In this document: positions 12,045-24,710 of the stretch, piece after piece
Position numbering within the stretch: position 1 is the first letter of the stretch
Layout of the letters: every line of letters starts with the position of its first letter
Assembly: GCA_023014335.1 (NCBI GenBank)
Contig: JAECYW010000020.1
Coordinates: 372,001 to 436,000 of the forward strand
From: Galerina marginata
Lineage: Eukaryota; Basidiomycota; Agaricomycetes; Agaricales; Galerinaceae
DNA length: 64,000 bases
Direction of reading: 5' to 3'
The notes under the pieces: model-generated
Seen by the model: the letters and a program-made list of their open reading frames with translations, nothing else
What the model was told of the DNA's origin: nothing
Databases searched by the model: none
Position numbers and translations under genes: made by a program

Positions 12045-15000
12045 AATGTCGCAGAAAAGAAAAGAGTGAGTGAGTGTATTTTTAGAACCCAGCTTTCTGT
12101 GGCTGTGGCTGTGCCACGCCTCAATCCCGATGCTCTCATCTTTTTATACAACTTGAATACAAGCCAAGGTGAGGCGATTTTGCTTCGAACATCTTATCAC
12201 TCACTTCTAATGTCTTTTTCAATAGATTCTCTGCCTCCTCACGCGCGATTGTCGCGCTTTTCCTGATGCTCGTCGTTCAGACTACCTCATACTAGCCCTC
12301 TGAGCTGCACACGACGACGACAAGACTACTGGAGCTTATAGGTCAGTACCAGACAAAATCTCAAGGCCTCCTATCTAATTCATCCTCATTCTTGCTATCA
12401 GACGAAACCCTAAGGCCTACACCCTCGTTGGTGATCTGTTGTTTACGGAGGAGCCTCGTTTGTCGTCGCGATGCTCGTTTATTCAGTCTACCCGCTTCAT
12501 TGGAGAAGACTATCATCACAGGAGTACAACAACGTTCGTCGACGCATGGTTCAACGTTTGAGGTTGTAAAACCCCGCACCCTCCCCCCCATCTACCCAAA
12601 CTCTTTCCTAGTCCTTCCCATGACCAGTCCAATCTGACAATGAACTCCAACGGTCAGACTTCAGATCATCCTGCTCGAATACAAATTCAAGAACGAACAT
12701 TACACAGCGGACGTTTCGGGATTATCCAGCTTCACTCGCGTCAATTCGTGGTGTTTAAAGCATGCGCCGTGGGGTACAAAGCTGTCGGAGTAGCCAGAGT
12801 CGACGGAAGATGGCTGCCAAGAAACCAGTAACTATCGACACGAGCACCGTTTACATACCTTTCCTTCCTCCGAGTCCCCGGTGGCCATTTCATTCGCCCT
12901 TTTTATCGTTTATCCTCAGGATCAGAACATCCTAAGGAAACCCGGCCAATGCATGATCTTCAAACGCCATTTCTTCTCCTCGTCGACATATATACAGGAC
13001 AGGAAAAACATAGCCAACCACCACAACCCAAAATCGATTCGCGGGAATCGGACCACCAACGTACCAGCCCGCCAAACTCAACTCAAAGCTCTCCCACCCT
13101 CTTCCTCCTATGCGCTCCACTTTCTTCGATACCACGTCCAACGTTCGACATCCTAACCCAAATCCCAAAGCCTTCACTTGATTCCCAGTCTCGAATTTGT
13201 CTCAAGACCCAGTCGGCGGTTCTTGATGCTATGCTGGGGTGTAGGCTCCAACGACCGCCCGTGATTTCAGGAACTCGTGAAGAGGGCCTCCGAGTTGGGA
13301 CCAAGTACATCGATCGGGGAGGTTGAGCTCAAGGAAGGAGGGCAGGAAGGAAGGAAGGACGGCCAGAGGCTATCTCTAACGATCGATCAAAGTTAGCGAA
13401 GAGGATGGAGCTCAACCGAAATTCAAATATTTGCCTACCATCAACCCCTCCTCGCACACTCAACATCCAGTGCCGTTTCGATGACCTGACTTAGTTCATC
13501 CTTACCTCCTCGTTCTTTTCTTACGCTGCTGCCGCTCTCGGCTCTCGGCTTGACCTCAACAACCGCATAGATCGAGCCTCAACGCCGCTTTGACATTCTT
13601 TTCCGCCTCGTTCTTGCAGAGGTTTCCTTTATAACTTGATCATCAGTTGTTACCTTCCAGTGCGACGAGTCCAACATGAATATGTGTTCCTGCAGTGGTA
13701 TGTATTTCAAGATGCAAGATGCGAAGATTCTTGCTCATCAGTAATTGTAGGACCACTCGTGTCCGAACGAAAAGTCAGCGAAAAACCAATGTAACTCTGG
13801 CAGCCATCCAAAACACGGACTCGGATAGGAGTTGGTGTCATGACGTGCTGCTGGTTGAGAGGATGAATAGGCTAGTTGAAGGCTAATCGCCATTTTGACT
13901 GAACTTTCTTCTTTCTCCTAGAACCAACGCGAGTCGGGGTAACCAGAAGAAACTCGAAAGACGACAAGAGTGCCAAATCGTGGAACTAACAAGAGAAAGG
14001 AAGGTGCAGGATGAAGGTATTTAGGATACGTTGAGAGTCGATCAACGTTAGCTAAACGTTCTTCTGCCTAGAACTTAGCCGAGGTTGGTCAAAATCCAGA
14101 AGAACGCAGTGCCTGCTCGGGCACCTACTAAAACGAAATCTGGCTTGAGGACTGAATGACGTTTTGGTTGAAAACTCCTCGTTCTAGAGTCGATCCTGGT
14201 TAGGGTCAGCAAATGATGCTCAAATAACGACGACAAGAGGACCGACTCGTGGAATTGATGACAAGCTGGGCTATGACTCGACGAGTGAAAAACCAGCACG
14301 AACACGAATCCGGGTCTGACTTCTGACGGCCACGGAGACTTGCTTCGGAGTTTACACTCGTGAGGTGTTGGCGACTGAGAGGATGAATTGGAGAGAGGAT
14401 GATCGATGCCGGCTGAAGGTATGTGAGGCTCGTTGCGGACGGTTCGCAGTTTGGGCTGATTTCTGAACACTCTTCTTTTTCATAGAATCCATTCCTATCT
14501 CGGTCAACAAAACGAAATCCAAACGACGAGAATCGACTGAAGGGCCTAGCAAGGGAGGATAGAACTGCGGTCAATGAAAATTAGCAGGAATACAAACCCG
14601 GCTAGGCTCGTAACCAGACACGGGATGCGGAATCATCCAAGACGGAGAACATCGATTCTCGTTGGTGTCGCCTCTTAGAGAGTGAGCGACGTAAAGCTCT
14701 GCGAGGACGAAAAAACGGGAAAGCGCAGGCTAAAAGGTACGGCGGACATGTTGAAGGCTAATCGACATTTCGGCTGAACATTCTTCTTCCTCTTAGAATC
14801 AATTCAAGCCGGGTTAATTAGAAAAACCTTGAAGGACGACAAGAGGGCCGAATCGTGGAACTAAAAAGGGAAGGAAAGTGCAAGCTGAAGGTATGTATGG
14901 CACGTTGAGGTCGATCAACGTTGGCTGAACGTTCTTCTGTCTAGAACTGAACCGAGGTGGGGTCAAGAATCCAGCAGAACGGAGTCCACTCGGGTACCTT

Positions 15001-15640
15001 GCTCGTATTTGGACGCGCGCCATGGAGTACGAGGATGTCGGTGTGGTTGACGACGTATGTGAATTGGAGAAATAGAGGCTGGGGGACAAAAGCAGCAGTG
15101 AAGGCAACCTGAAGTTGTCTCTGCTACGATCGAGCAAGAGGATGGAGTTACCAATACTTCCTCGATTTCCTGCTGCTCTTCTTCCCAACAGAACTCTTGC
15201 CCTTCATTTCACACAAGCCCATTTGACCTTTCATGTCGACGTCCAACATCAACGACCCCCTCAAAAGCAAATTGAATACCCGCCCGATATTCGACTCCTA
15301 TTGACAAAGAGAGTTGTCCTTCGCGCATACCTTACAATCTCCACCAAGTTCCAACGCACTTGAAGCTCGAAGGTCCTGCATGTTTTCGGAGGTGCCTCCA
15401 ACGCTTCTCGCTCCGATGGTGGATATATGCTGACAGGGTCAGCCAGCGAGCACTTGATATACAATGCTCTTCAAGTTCCGATGATCTGACTTGGCTCGTC
15501 TTTACCTTTTCGTCCTTCATCTGCGCTGCTGGTGGCTCTCGACTCTCAGCTCAACCCCAAGTTCCACAATTCAAGCACCCAAAATTTTCTCTGTCTCCTC
15601 TACGTCCTTATCCTAGATTTGCTCCAGAGTGAATGTTCTT
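12045..15640 (+). repeat. Block R copy B
   Basis: The head at 12075-12120 matches the other R copies. 12400-13320 parallels 29640-30520 in copy C (the IQERTxxSG reading at about 12680 and 29885; CCCAGTCTCGAATTTGTCTC-type end). 13690-14950 is the exon/intron-like array, with intron-like segments at about 14013-14072, 14418-14486, 14734-14800 and 14890-14943. The exon remnant RAMEYEDVGVVDD appears at 15016-15055, out of its usual order, so the block is internally rearranged. No intact gene. Confidence 0.6.
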
Positions 15641-15649
15641 CTTTTTCAT

Positions 15650-15744
15650 AAAACATCTATTATCCAATAAATATTAAGCTTAAAGAGTACATTATAGACA
15701 TCCTAATATTCTGGTGCTGAGAACAGGAAGATAAACCTAAGTAA
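15650..15744 (-). other. Conserved receptor 3' UTR
   Basis: Immediately after the stop, the sequence TTACTTAGGTTTATCTTC followed by a CACCAGAAT..TA stretch and GTACTCTTTAA recurs after the stops at 4087, 33374, 53081 and 63646. It is AT-rich and nearly free of CpG. A termination and polyadenylation role is likely but not shown by a single clear signal. Confidence 0.5.
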
Positions 15745-18700
15745 CTATGAACTGGAAGTTGAGACATTGCTTGCAGGTGATTGGCCAAATGGGTAGAAAA
15801 GTGACTTCTTAGCATCAGTAGTTGGCCTTTTAAACCCAACAACTGAATTGGGGTCTGCCTGCTTCTGATTGATTTTCACCATGTTCTCCTTGCAAATCTG
15901 TTCAGCCCCGAGGTAATTGCTACTGAGATATTGACTTGCAGCAGCTTGATAGGCACTATAGGCATTTTGGTAGGCACCCTGACGGAGATACCCATAGCCC
16001 ATGTATTCTAATGCATCTGCAATGTGATCAGGGTTTCCAACATGCTGGGCCTTTGCAAGGTATATTTCAAGGTAGTGCCATGCATCTGCATCCCTATCAA
16101 CACTAAAGAGGATCCAGCAGTATTGTGCAGCAACAGCAAACTGTAAACCTGAAACATCAGCTGTTTCAGCCAGCCTCCATGCCTCCCCTATGGCATCCAG
16201 TGCCTCTGAGAACCTATGCTCTCTGTAATGCACCATGGAAATGACCTGGCATGCTTCAGCAAGATTGGGAGTATTCTTCACAGCCTGCAGTAAAGCACTA
16301 CCCTGATCCAGGTAGGATAAGGCTTCCCAATCTCGACTCGGAGAAACCACAAGTAGAGCTAGCCCAAGAGAAACAAGACATTGGCCATGTATATCATCTG
16401 AAAGGTCAGCACATTTTTCTTTGACCTTGTGGGCCAACAAAACGGCTTCCTCCTTATCATCTAGGAACTTAACTGCAGAGCCTACAAAATCCACTCCACA
16501 CAGGCCACCAAGCTGTTGCAATTTGAGGTCAGCACTAGGAAGACAGTTGAAAAGCTGGTAGGCTTTCTGCAAGAGATCATAGGAGAGGTCATATTTGCCA
16601 ACATCATAATAGGTGCTGCCCAAGCACCATATGGCTGAGGCTATATAACTGTCAAAACCATAGGTTTCAGCTGCTGACACCACATACTGGGCCAATTCAG
16701 GATTAGGCTTTGTATCATGACAATACCAGCAAAATGCAATAAGAGCTTCAAGGGTTTTGTCAGACAGAAGTGGATGTAGTGTTGCAGATGAAACAAAAAG
16801 GATGGACTGGATGTTGGTGTCTTCAGCTGCAAGTACTTTTGAGTTCTGAGAGAATGAAGGTTCATTATAGCGACAGGCATGATCCAGGACAAACTGGCTG
16901 CACGCCAGATATATCTGGTTCCGGACATTGTCTTCAATTCGGTTATGCTGCATAAACGACTGGACAACAGGGACCACAAACAGAACTGCAGATTTGGTGT
17001 CTTTCTGCTTGTTCTCAACTAGTAATCCTGCCTTCAATAAAGTGGCAGTGGCGGAAAGAATTGTGGATGCCTTGAGAGCTGGAGCCCACCACCGAAGGTG
17101 GTCTTTTGTTGTTCCAGCTGGTAGCAATGAAAGAACAGCGAGGAGGAGTACAGCATCAGGGTTCCTCTGTACGAGATCACTGTCAACTGAAAGACTGATG
17201 CTCCGATTCATGCTCTGTTCCGGATTATTGGAGAGCAGGTCGGGTCCGGATTCGGACCATGCAGCCAGCAAGTCCTTGGCCGTCGAATGCGCATCCTCTG
17301 CTAACCGCGCCATGAGAGTGACGGCAAAGGGCATGTGTCCCAACGTACTCAGTAAACGCGCAATGTCCGGGTCATCCTTCGAACTGGGGTTGATGTCGTG
17401 GAAAATACGAAGGCAGGATTCTTCGTCAGTAGGCTGGATATTCTTTGACTGCCATTTGATCGCGTTGTAGCATGGAGGGTTATTTCCACGCATCGTGACC
17501 AAGATGGAGATGTGGTCCATTTTGGCCAGCGTCCGGAGGATATCTTCGACCTGTTTCTGGGATCCACCAGTCGCGTTCCACGGTGTTTCGAAGTTGTCGA
17601 GGATAAGTAAGCGGGGATCTGTCGAGGTGTTGAGTTCGGTAATAATCTTCTCGAGTGTAATTTGTTTGTCTCCCGGAACCTGTAACTGGATGTAGAGTGT
17701 TTCGAGGAAAAGTGCTGCCGATGTTGCTCCAATACACGGCACCCAAACACAATTCCCATGTGAAAACCGGTCCTGGACGAGAGACGACTCGACAACAGCC
17801 AGAGAAACTGACGTTTTCCCCATCCCTCCCGGGCCGAGAATGCAGACGCGCGAGGTTTCCTGCTTTACGAGAAATCGGGAAATCTCTTCGACGAGATCAT
17901 CCCGTCCATAGAAGACCTCTGGCTTCAATGGTACCTGTTGTCGCGCGACCACGTCTGATCGGGGCACTGCGGCAGATCGCTTTAAAACTTCTTCAAACTT
18001 TCCAAATCTGTCGTCGAGATTGTCCACTTTGGTGATTACAGTTTTCATATCTTTGGAAATATCATTCACTGTGTTGGCCATCTTCCCGAGGCGGCCATGG
18101 AGTTCCTTGAGGAGGTCGGAGTCACGGAGATCATTGGCAAGCTGCACAAGGTCTACTGTTAGCGGCGCTGGTCATGAATGGAATATAAGACAGCAGAACA
18201 TACTTTAAACTTCTCGAGAGCAGTGGAAAGCCGATTCAAACAATCTTCAACCATATTCATGTTGAGATCTTTGTAAATTGCTATCACCCATCCATTCTGT
18301 TCGCTGATTTTCCCCAGATCGCCGTTGATGGTCCCCAGTGTGCTGAGATATCATAAGCAAGCTTCATTGAGGAAAGCGTGTAGGAGCCATACCTGAGCAG
18401 TCCTTTGATATCCTCCTCAATACCTTTCGCCGCCTTAACCACCACCTCCTTGCTACCTTCTTCATTCTCGGCTGTTACGTGCGCCACGATTACGACCATA
18501 AGATGGCCAACCCTATCTTGTAGCTCTTTGACCTTTGATTCAACAGCCGACGCCTCCTAATGAAAAACTTTCTTCAGTGGTCTCGCAAAATTCAAAGGTG
18601 GAAATCAACGAACCTCGCATACTTCTATAATCTTCAAGGCGACTTCAATTGACTCTTGCAACAATGGAACCGGTATAACTCCAGCAGCCGATTGCAGTAA

Positions 18701-19066
18701 CGACAGCACTTCCTTTGCGCTGGCCGTGACATATTGTGTTCTTGTTGGAACAACCGACGATGTATTTTCTGATGGTTTCTAGATCCAAACGTTGGTCAGA
18801 GTTCGCGAGGTGAATCAAAATTTTCAGTCCTCACCACATCGACATTTCTGTTCGTGGTTTGATTCTCGACAGCGGTATACTCCGTCTTTCTTAGTACGAT
18901 CGCCTGTTCATCTTCGGGCAGATTCTGGATGCAGCGATGTGTCACCAGCCAGCGAGTTTTCACAGGACTAATCGGTGCTCACCTCGTCGGATTTCGTTTC
19001 CGCGGGGCGTTTCTTTGAGCCCCATCGTTTTGGCAGAGAAAACCACGAAAAACATCCGGCAGACAT
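15745..19066 (-). CDS. NLR 2: MLKL/HeLo-like N terminus, NB-ARC, TPR
   Basis: Six exons: 19066-18983, 18924-18835, 18778-18614, 18556-18393, 18342-18204 and 18141-15745, giving 1012 residues. Residues about 60-235 form a helical domain (EVLSLLQSAAGVIPVPLLQE, KGIEEDIKGLL, CLNRLSTALEKFKLANDL). I match it by pattern to the MLKL/HeLo-like N-terminal bundle of basidiomycete NLRs, a membrane-acting cell-death module in related proteins. The core has the P-loop GPGGMGKTS, Walker B LLILDNFE, GHMPFAV and PVVQSFM, followed by TPR-like helices. The linker MANTVNDISKDM..VDNLDDRF is closer to the GGNF-type genes than to the 33.4 and 49.7 kb genes. The start ATG begins exon 1 (MSAGCFSWFSLPKR), conserved at 49744. 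Ligand unknown. Confidence 0.92.
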
Positions 19067-19330
19067 GGTCGAAGTTGATGCTAAGATAGAGACGTGGCTC
19101 CATCTCCCTCAACAATTTCGACATGTCATCGAGGCAGTGCCTGTGATCAGTCTGATGTCGGCACTGAGAATTTGAAGTGGCCGTGGTGATAAATATAACG
19201 ACGCGGGAACAGATCCCACACAATGTTGCATTCCACGAGACTTGAACAGGAGGTAAAATTTAGCTCTGCGATGACACAAACACGATGTTCGTCAGAAGTT
19301 GCACTCACCTGCAAGTTTCCATATCATCTT
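19067..19330 (-). promoter_or_regulatory. Shared upstream region of MLKL-type receptors
   Basis: Near-identical to the sequence upstream of the 36656 start: CCTCGATGACATGTCG, CACGGCCAC, a CGTTATA stretch, and CTAAATTTTACCTCC. The receptor at 49744 keeps only about the first 70 bases (CACTGCCTCGATGACATGTCG) before different P sequence begins, so its promoter is shortened. A GTGAGT..TCGCAG pair at about 19310-19265 could be a 5' UTR intron. Confidence 0.45.
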
Positions 19331-22300
19331 GTGCATTACACGGGCTGACGGTCAGCTGGGGGAAGCGTTATTGAGCAAACAAAGTCACTGGATCTTGAGA
19401 CTGACCCAAGACTGTCTGATAATGAAGCGATATCTTGCGCTTCGGACAGTCATGTCCATTCTGGTCCCTGGTGGCTGGAGAATACAAGTTCAGCAGAGTT
19501 CAGCGCGACGAATTGCAGCTGTTCGGGGGTGGTGAAGTCGAAGTACAAATCGTGTTATCTGTCTGGCTAAGCAGTCAGAGTAATGGCTGGGCTTAGATAC
19601 ACTCCTGGTGGTTACTTCTTTTCCAAAAGAAAAGAAATACGGTTTAAGTAGGACCATCCACGCCGTGTGGACGAGTCCCGGACGACTTGGTTGAAGTTGG
19701 TTGAACGTTCAATCAAGACCGGCGGGTAAACCCGGGCCGAATTCAAGGATCAGTGTCGTTGTCGTTGTGGCGGAGACCTTGACGTTCACTATCAACGACG
19801 ATGACAAGCTCTCAACATCTTTTTTCAGAGCATCAGCATCTTCACATCGGACATGGTCTACACCAACCTATTCCGCAATCTCGAGGTCGAACAAGATGAA
19901 AAGGAGCATACCGTATGGAGATGTGGATTCACTTGGGATTCACTCTGGGCTCTGGCTTAGTGCGCAAAGCTTTCAATCCATTAACGCGCATGAGGGGGGA
20001 CGAGGGAGAAGCTGCAGCTGTGCTAGATGCTGCTACGGCCTTGGCTCTTTAATTTTGCCTTCAGTTTATGCAGTCGTAGTTCGTCTGGACAAGCAAAATT
20101 GTGGTCAATCGGTCGTTTAGTGGATGGTGTGTTTCCCCCATTTTCTCGTCTATATTAAGTTTTGGATCTCATCTTTTATTCTTCCTTCAGCCGAAACTAC
20201 GGCGATGAATCGAAAACTGCTGGCGGTCAAGGCCTTTGGTTTTTTGTTTTTACCGTTGCAGCAGGGTCCCGTGGGTTGGGTGAGTTTCTTCGCATTCTGG
20301 TTCATTTGTTTTCTGTTTCTCATCGCATCTTTTGATTTAGGAGGCTCCGAGGTGGCATAGGACTCATCGAGTTTGAGACAATAATTTGTCATTTTTACTT
20401 GGTACGTCTGACTCTCTTATTCTCGTCGCGTTCTCAACATATTTACCAAAAAATTGAAGATAGGGTACTACCGCGAGTCGTAGACGCTGACTGACCGGCT
20501 CAGAGTTCAAGAGCTCGATCACCCCAACGTTGCGGAAACCCATATTTATCCTCGTCCGGTATTTGAGGACCTGTATCACTTAAGCACCTGCATCACCAGC
20601 AGCCGCTTCAAAGTCGCTGACTACCGTCCAACTCGAGAAATTGAAGAACGATTCACTTACCGCATAACGACTGTGGCGAATACGATGCCTTTGACACTCA
20701 AGCCGGCCAAAGACTGAGGTGGCAATGATGTTATTACTCGGGTTTCGTCTAGATGGACGTAGGGATGGGGTGGGCAGGCGATGGTGTGGAAAGTATGGTG
20801 TGTTTCTTTCCAATCTCTTCTTATTTTGTGTTTCCTGATTCGGTGGCTCAAGGCGATGTCGATGACGGGAAACTGGTTCGTGAGCAGTTATAAAGTTCAG
20901 GGTTCAATCGAAAACGAGGAGCATTCTTGTACGCGTTAAGCTCAAATGTTTCTCGTCCTGTCTTCTCGGGTACTTATTGTGGACGATCCAGGGACTTTGC
21001 AAGGCGACGTTACCAAACAACCGCAAGCTTCGGAAGTTGAAGAAACCGCAAAACCCACGGACGGAGGAAGGTTGCTTGTCGTTTGGCATTCGACATCGGT
21101 ATTACTCATGTTCTCGTACCAGCCCAGCCCATCCTCAACCGCCCGAAGTTCCATCTCGTCTACTTGTACCTGCACCTATATTACCTGCCTTGAGGTCCCT
21201 TCAAGTATCGCTGCAGCTCGTCTAACCTTCTAGGCACAGCCGAATCATTTACCCTCACGCAAGTAGCGCACTCTCACCACCCGACGAACTCGCAGCTCGA
21301 CACTGTCGGCTTTCTATACTCGGGAAATCATTGTATATTCCGTTTTGGCGGCGACACCGGCGCACATGGTGTCGAAAACCAACATCGTATCTCGCACGAG
21401 CCTCAGCTCGATGAGCTGGCGGTTATCATCCAAGGCGAAATGTCATGACGACAGGCTTCCTGCAGTGGTGAGTCGAGATGCTTCCCTCGGATGTCTTGCT
21501 CACCATTTATCAGAGGATCTTCTGTCCTGAAGTGAATGAAATGTTAGCAGGAACGCACTGTGGGCCAGAGCTACACGAAAGACTTGAATAAGTGTTCGTG
21601 TTCGTGACATGCTCTGCGAGGACAGAGGTTGGAGACATGGCGGAAGGTACGTGTGGCATCCTGTGGACTAATTGAAGTTTCGGCTGAAGTTTCTTCTTTC
21701 TAGAACTAATCCCAGTCGGGTTCAGCATGAGTCAAGCCACAGCGAGGAGTCCGACTCACGGAGAAAATTAGCATTGTATTCGTACATTACTGTCTCCAAC
21801 TGGGATCTCCTTTCTCTTGCGCCATCGCCGCACCGTGTAATTCGGCTTTTTTCTGATACTATTTGTGCCAGCTCCAGACCGGATAGGGTATGCCTTTCAT
21901 CTCGTGCTTCATTTGCAGTAATAAGCTGACGAAGAACTCCAGTTTGAATGCATAAGGACGGTGGTAACGCCTCATACACCTTCTCAACATGCCACTCAAG
22001 TTCGAGCCTCTATCCTAACGGTACCTCGGTCATGGCGATGATTACCCAGAACGAACGAAAATGAAGCTAACGTGCCACTGGACCACCTACTCAGATCCTC
22101 TAGGAAGATAGCAGATGTACCCACTCCACTTGACCCGACCCGTGCGCTGCCGCTCTCGTCCTTTATCCTTCAAAGCAATCTAACCAACACAAACGCCCTC
22201 GAATCCTCGAAGATTGTGCTCTGCCCCTGCCATCGCTGGTACGTACCTCCATCGCTGCTTGCTATGAGAGCAAATTTTGGATCAAGCGATGGTGCATTCA

Positions 22301-24070
22301 GATTCACCGGCGGTTCAACGAGCTGACACGGCTCGTCTTCGTCTTGGCTTCTTGCATTTCGTCGACGCCACCGGTGCCCTCGGTTCTCTACTTGAACTTT
22401 GGATTCCTACTCCTGCTCTAGCACATGTATACGCTAATCTTCACGTCTTCGTTGACGTTCTCTGCGTCCCTCTTCCTGTTAGGCTTCCGCTTTGGGTTTT
22501 GAGGTAGTGGAAGTTGGGTACGGTGTTTGTGGCGTGCTGGGCCAGTGCGGGCATGGATAAGCTGGAAAGTGGAGGCTGGAGCTGAAGCTGAAGGTCTGTG
22601 AGGTATGTTGAGCACCGGTTATAAAAACGTTTTGCCTGAACGCTTCCTTGGTCTTCTTAGAATCCACCAACCATCCAAGTCGAGTTTGTCTAGTTCGAAC
22701 TCGTACTTAAGAGCTCGTGTATGTGACACACTGGAGACTGCGACGACCAATAGGACAGAAGATTATCGATGCATCATGAAGGTATGGAGGGCCATTCCAG
22801 TCTTTTCCACGTTTTGACTAACCGTTTGCGTAGCTGCCGAACCTCCAGCTCGGGACTCAAGATTTCGAAACGCCTCTCAACCCGGTCCTGGCACACTCGA
22901 AGACCCCGTTGCGGTCAATTTCGGACTCAACATAGATATCAACCACACCTGTCCTTCAGGTTGAAATTATCAGCTCTGCCAATCAGCAAGAACCCGAACA
23001 GCGCCTCGCTCTGGAGTCTGGAGTCTGCACCAGGTGCTGATGTCGTGTTCAAGATCAATGCTCAAAGCGCCAGCTGGGGCTCGCCATGCCCACGGCGCGC
23101 TCTTTTGCCTTGAGCTCCCTCTGGAATCTTGATAGAAGGACGTGTTCGGTATTCTTTCCTGTTTTCTTCTTCACGCTGGGTCTGATTGTGTTTTCTGGTC
23201 TAGGACGCCGACGTACTCGAGCCGATGAGTGACCTTCGAATTTGAGATTCGAACATGTTTATCAGTTTCAAAATTTCAATTTCCAAGTCCCAAGCCCAAC
23301 ATCGAGAACGCGAACGAGCGGTCACTAAACACGGGTGCATCGTTATCGTTATCGATCATCCAGCAGCACCTCAGGTGGCAGGAAGTCAAAGAACGTATCG
23401 TCTATACGTATACGTCGAGGACGCCTCTCTTAAAGTTCGATTTGATTGAGATGCCATCCTGACATGACCGACGGCTCGAAGTGGAATGTGGAGGTGGTCA
23501 ATTCGACTGAGCGGCTTATGCATGTGGTTTGTGGTTTGGCGTTTTGCCCTGGCGATTTCGTCTGCGACGTGGGTACTGTGCTATGGGGTGTGTGCACTAC
23601 TTTGTTTCTCCTCAGTTTCCTGTTTTTAATTTCGGTTTTAGGTCAGTCCAGACCCCAGGATAAGCGTCAACGATATTAAGAGGAGGAGGAGGAGAAGAGT
23701 GCGGTATGAAGTTTTGAAGGCACACACGCACACACAGTCTCTCTCTCTCAAGCGTCAAGCCCGAGAATGGGACTGGGAATGAAAGCTATCCTCCCCTTTC
23801 GACGCGTAAGCGCGTGATTCTCATATCTTCTTGTGTCCATACTGACTGTGCATATTATAGTGACCCTACAAGTTGCTAGCCGACACCCAAATTGACTTCG
23901 ACTCACTCAAGATGCTGACGAGTGGAAAATAAATGCAGGCATTGTGAACAAAAATTTAGCTCTAGTCTGATATGTATATTATCTAGAGTAATTTAAACAA
24001 TGCCAGTGAATGGAAGGAACCGAGTTGGAGAAGACGGTGCGAGCAGAGGCGGGCACTAGGGCGAAGGACG
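19331..24070. repeat. Segment P, second copy
   Basis: Collinear with 36880-42930. Shared landmarks are the CACGGGCTGACGGTC region, the open-frame remnant ATGGTCTACACCAACC (19854; 37431; reversed at 49553), a CGTCCGGTATTTGAG stretch (20552; 38387; reversed at 48651), TTTCTCGTCCTGT (20948; 38781), ACTGTCTCCAA (21790; 39625) and ACTGCGACGACCAATAGGAC-type sequence (22738; 41485). Intron-like segments of the R-array type lie at 21642-21702 and 22780-22833. Frames differ between copies, so I call no gene. The copy ends 24001-24070 in the start of segment X. A (GAGGAGGAG) run is at about 23681. Confidence 0.6.
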
Positions 24071-24104
24071 CACTGTGGGAAGGAAAAGCACTTATAATCA
24101 GTGT
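24071..24104 (+). repeat. Left terminal inverted repeat
   Basis: Starts CACTGTGGGAAGG and ends ATAATCAGTGT. Pairs with 27504-27537, with mismatches at positions 10 and 13 only. Confidence 0.85.
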
Positions 24105-24132
24105 TGGAAGCACAGTACGATCTGTGTTAAGG

Positions 24133-24330
24133 ACACTCATCGTGAGTGCTGAGTGTCATAAGCGCACTCAAGATGAGTGTCGGAAAACACTCATCTTGAG
24201 TGCGAAAATCACACCGCCGCGACATTTTCACTCAAGATGAGTGTCGATGACACTCATCTTGAGTGCATTTTCCCCTCATTTCACTCTATGAACACTCATT
24301 CCATCGTGACTGTATAGCACTCTTTGTATC
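24133..24330. repeat. Left subterminal palindromic repeat array
   Basis: Four exact copies of a 15-mer lie in alternating orientation: CACTCAAGATGAGTG at 24165-24179, CACTCATCTTGAGTG at 24188-24202, CACTCAAGATGAGTG at 24229-24243, and CACTCATCTTGAGTG at 24251-24265. Degenerate copies (CACTCATCGTGAGTG at 24134, CACTCATTCC at 24293, CACTCATCTTGTGG at 24341) flank them. Such arrays are transposase-binding sites in CACTA-type elements. Confidence 0.8.
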
Positions 24331-24710
24331 TTGGCTTTGTCACTCATCTTGTGGTATTCAGCGCACTCAGGATGGAGCTTCTCAGTCTCACTTGTAGCGG
24401 CGGTGTAGTAATTCATCAATTGTATTGTGGAATAATGGTACAGAAAGGCTTGACAAACAGGATGGGAGCCTCCGAGCCTGGCCTGAGAGGCTAGAGCAAG
24501 CTGGACAGGAATGGCAAGCAGAAACATAGCAGATCTAGCATACGAAAAAACTAAATACTAGAAGCAGGAACTTGAAATCACGAAGCAAGAATATGAGAGC
24601 AAAAATAAAGAGTCGCTTGTAAGTTAGCACTCACGTTAGGGAGCAATTTGGCGACTGTGAAGCGGTGCTGATCGTATGGCGGTCAGTATTGTTGATGAAA
24701 AAATAAGCTG

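Noticed and set aside
16928..17470. 180-residue plus-strand frame inside NLR 2, with equivalents in the other copies
   Set aside because: Antisense shadow of the conserved NB-ARC coding strand, which has motifs and correct splicing.
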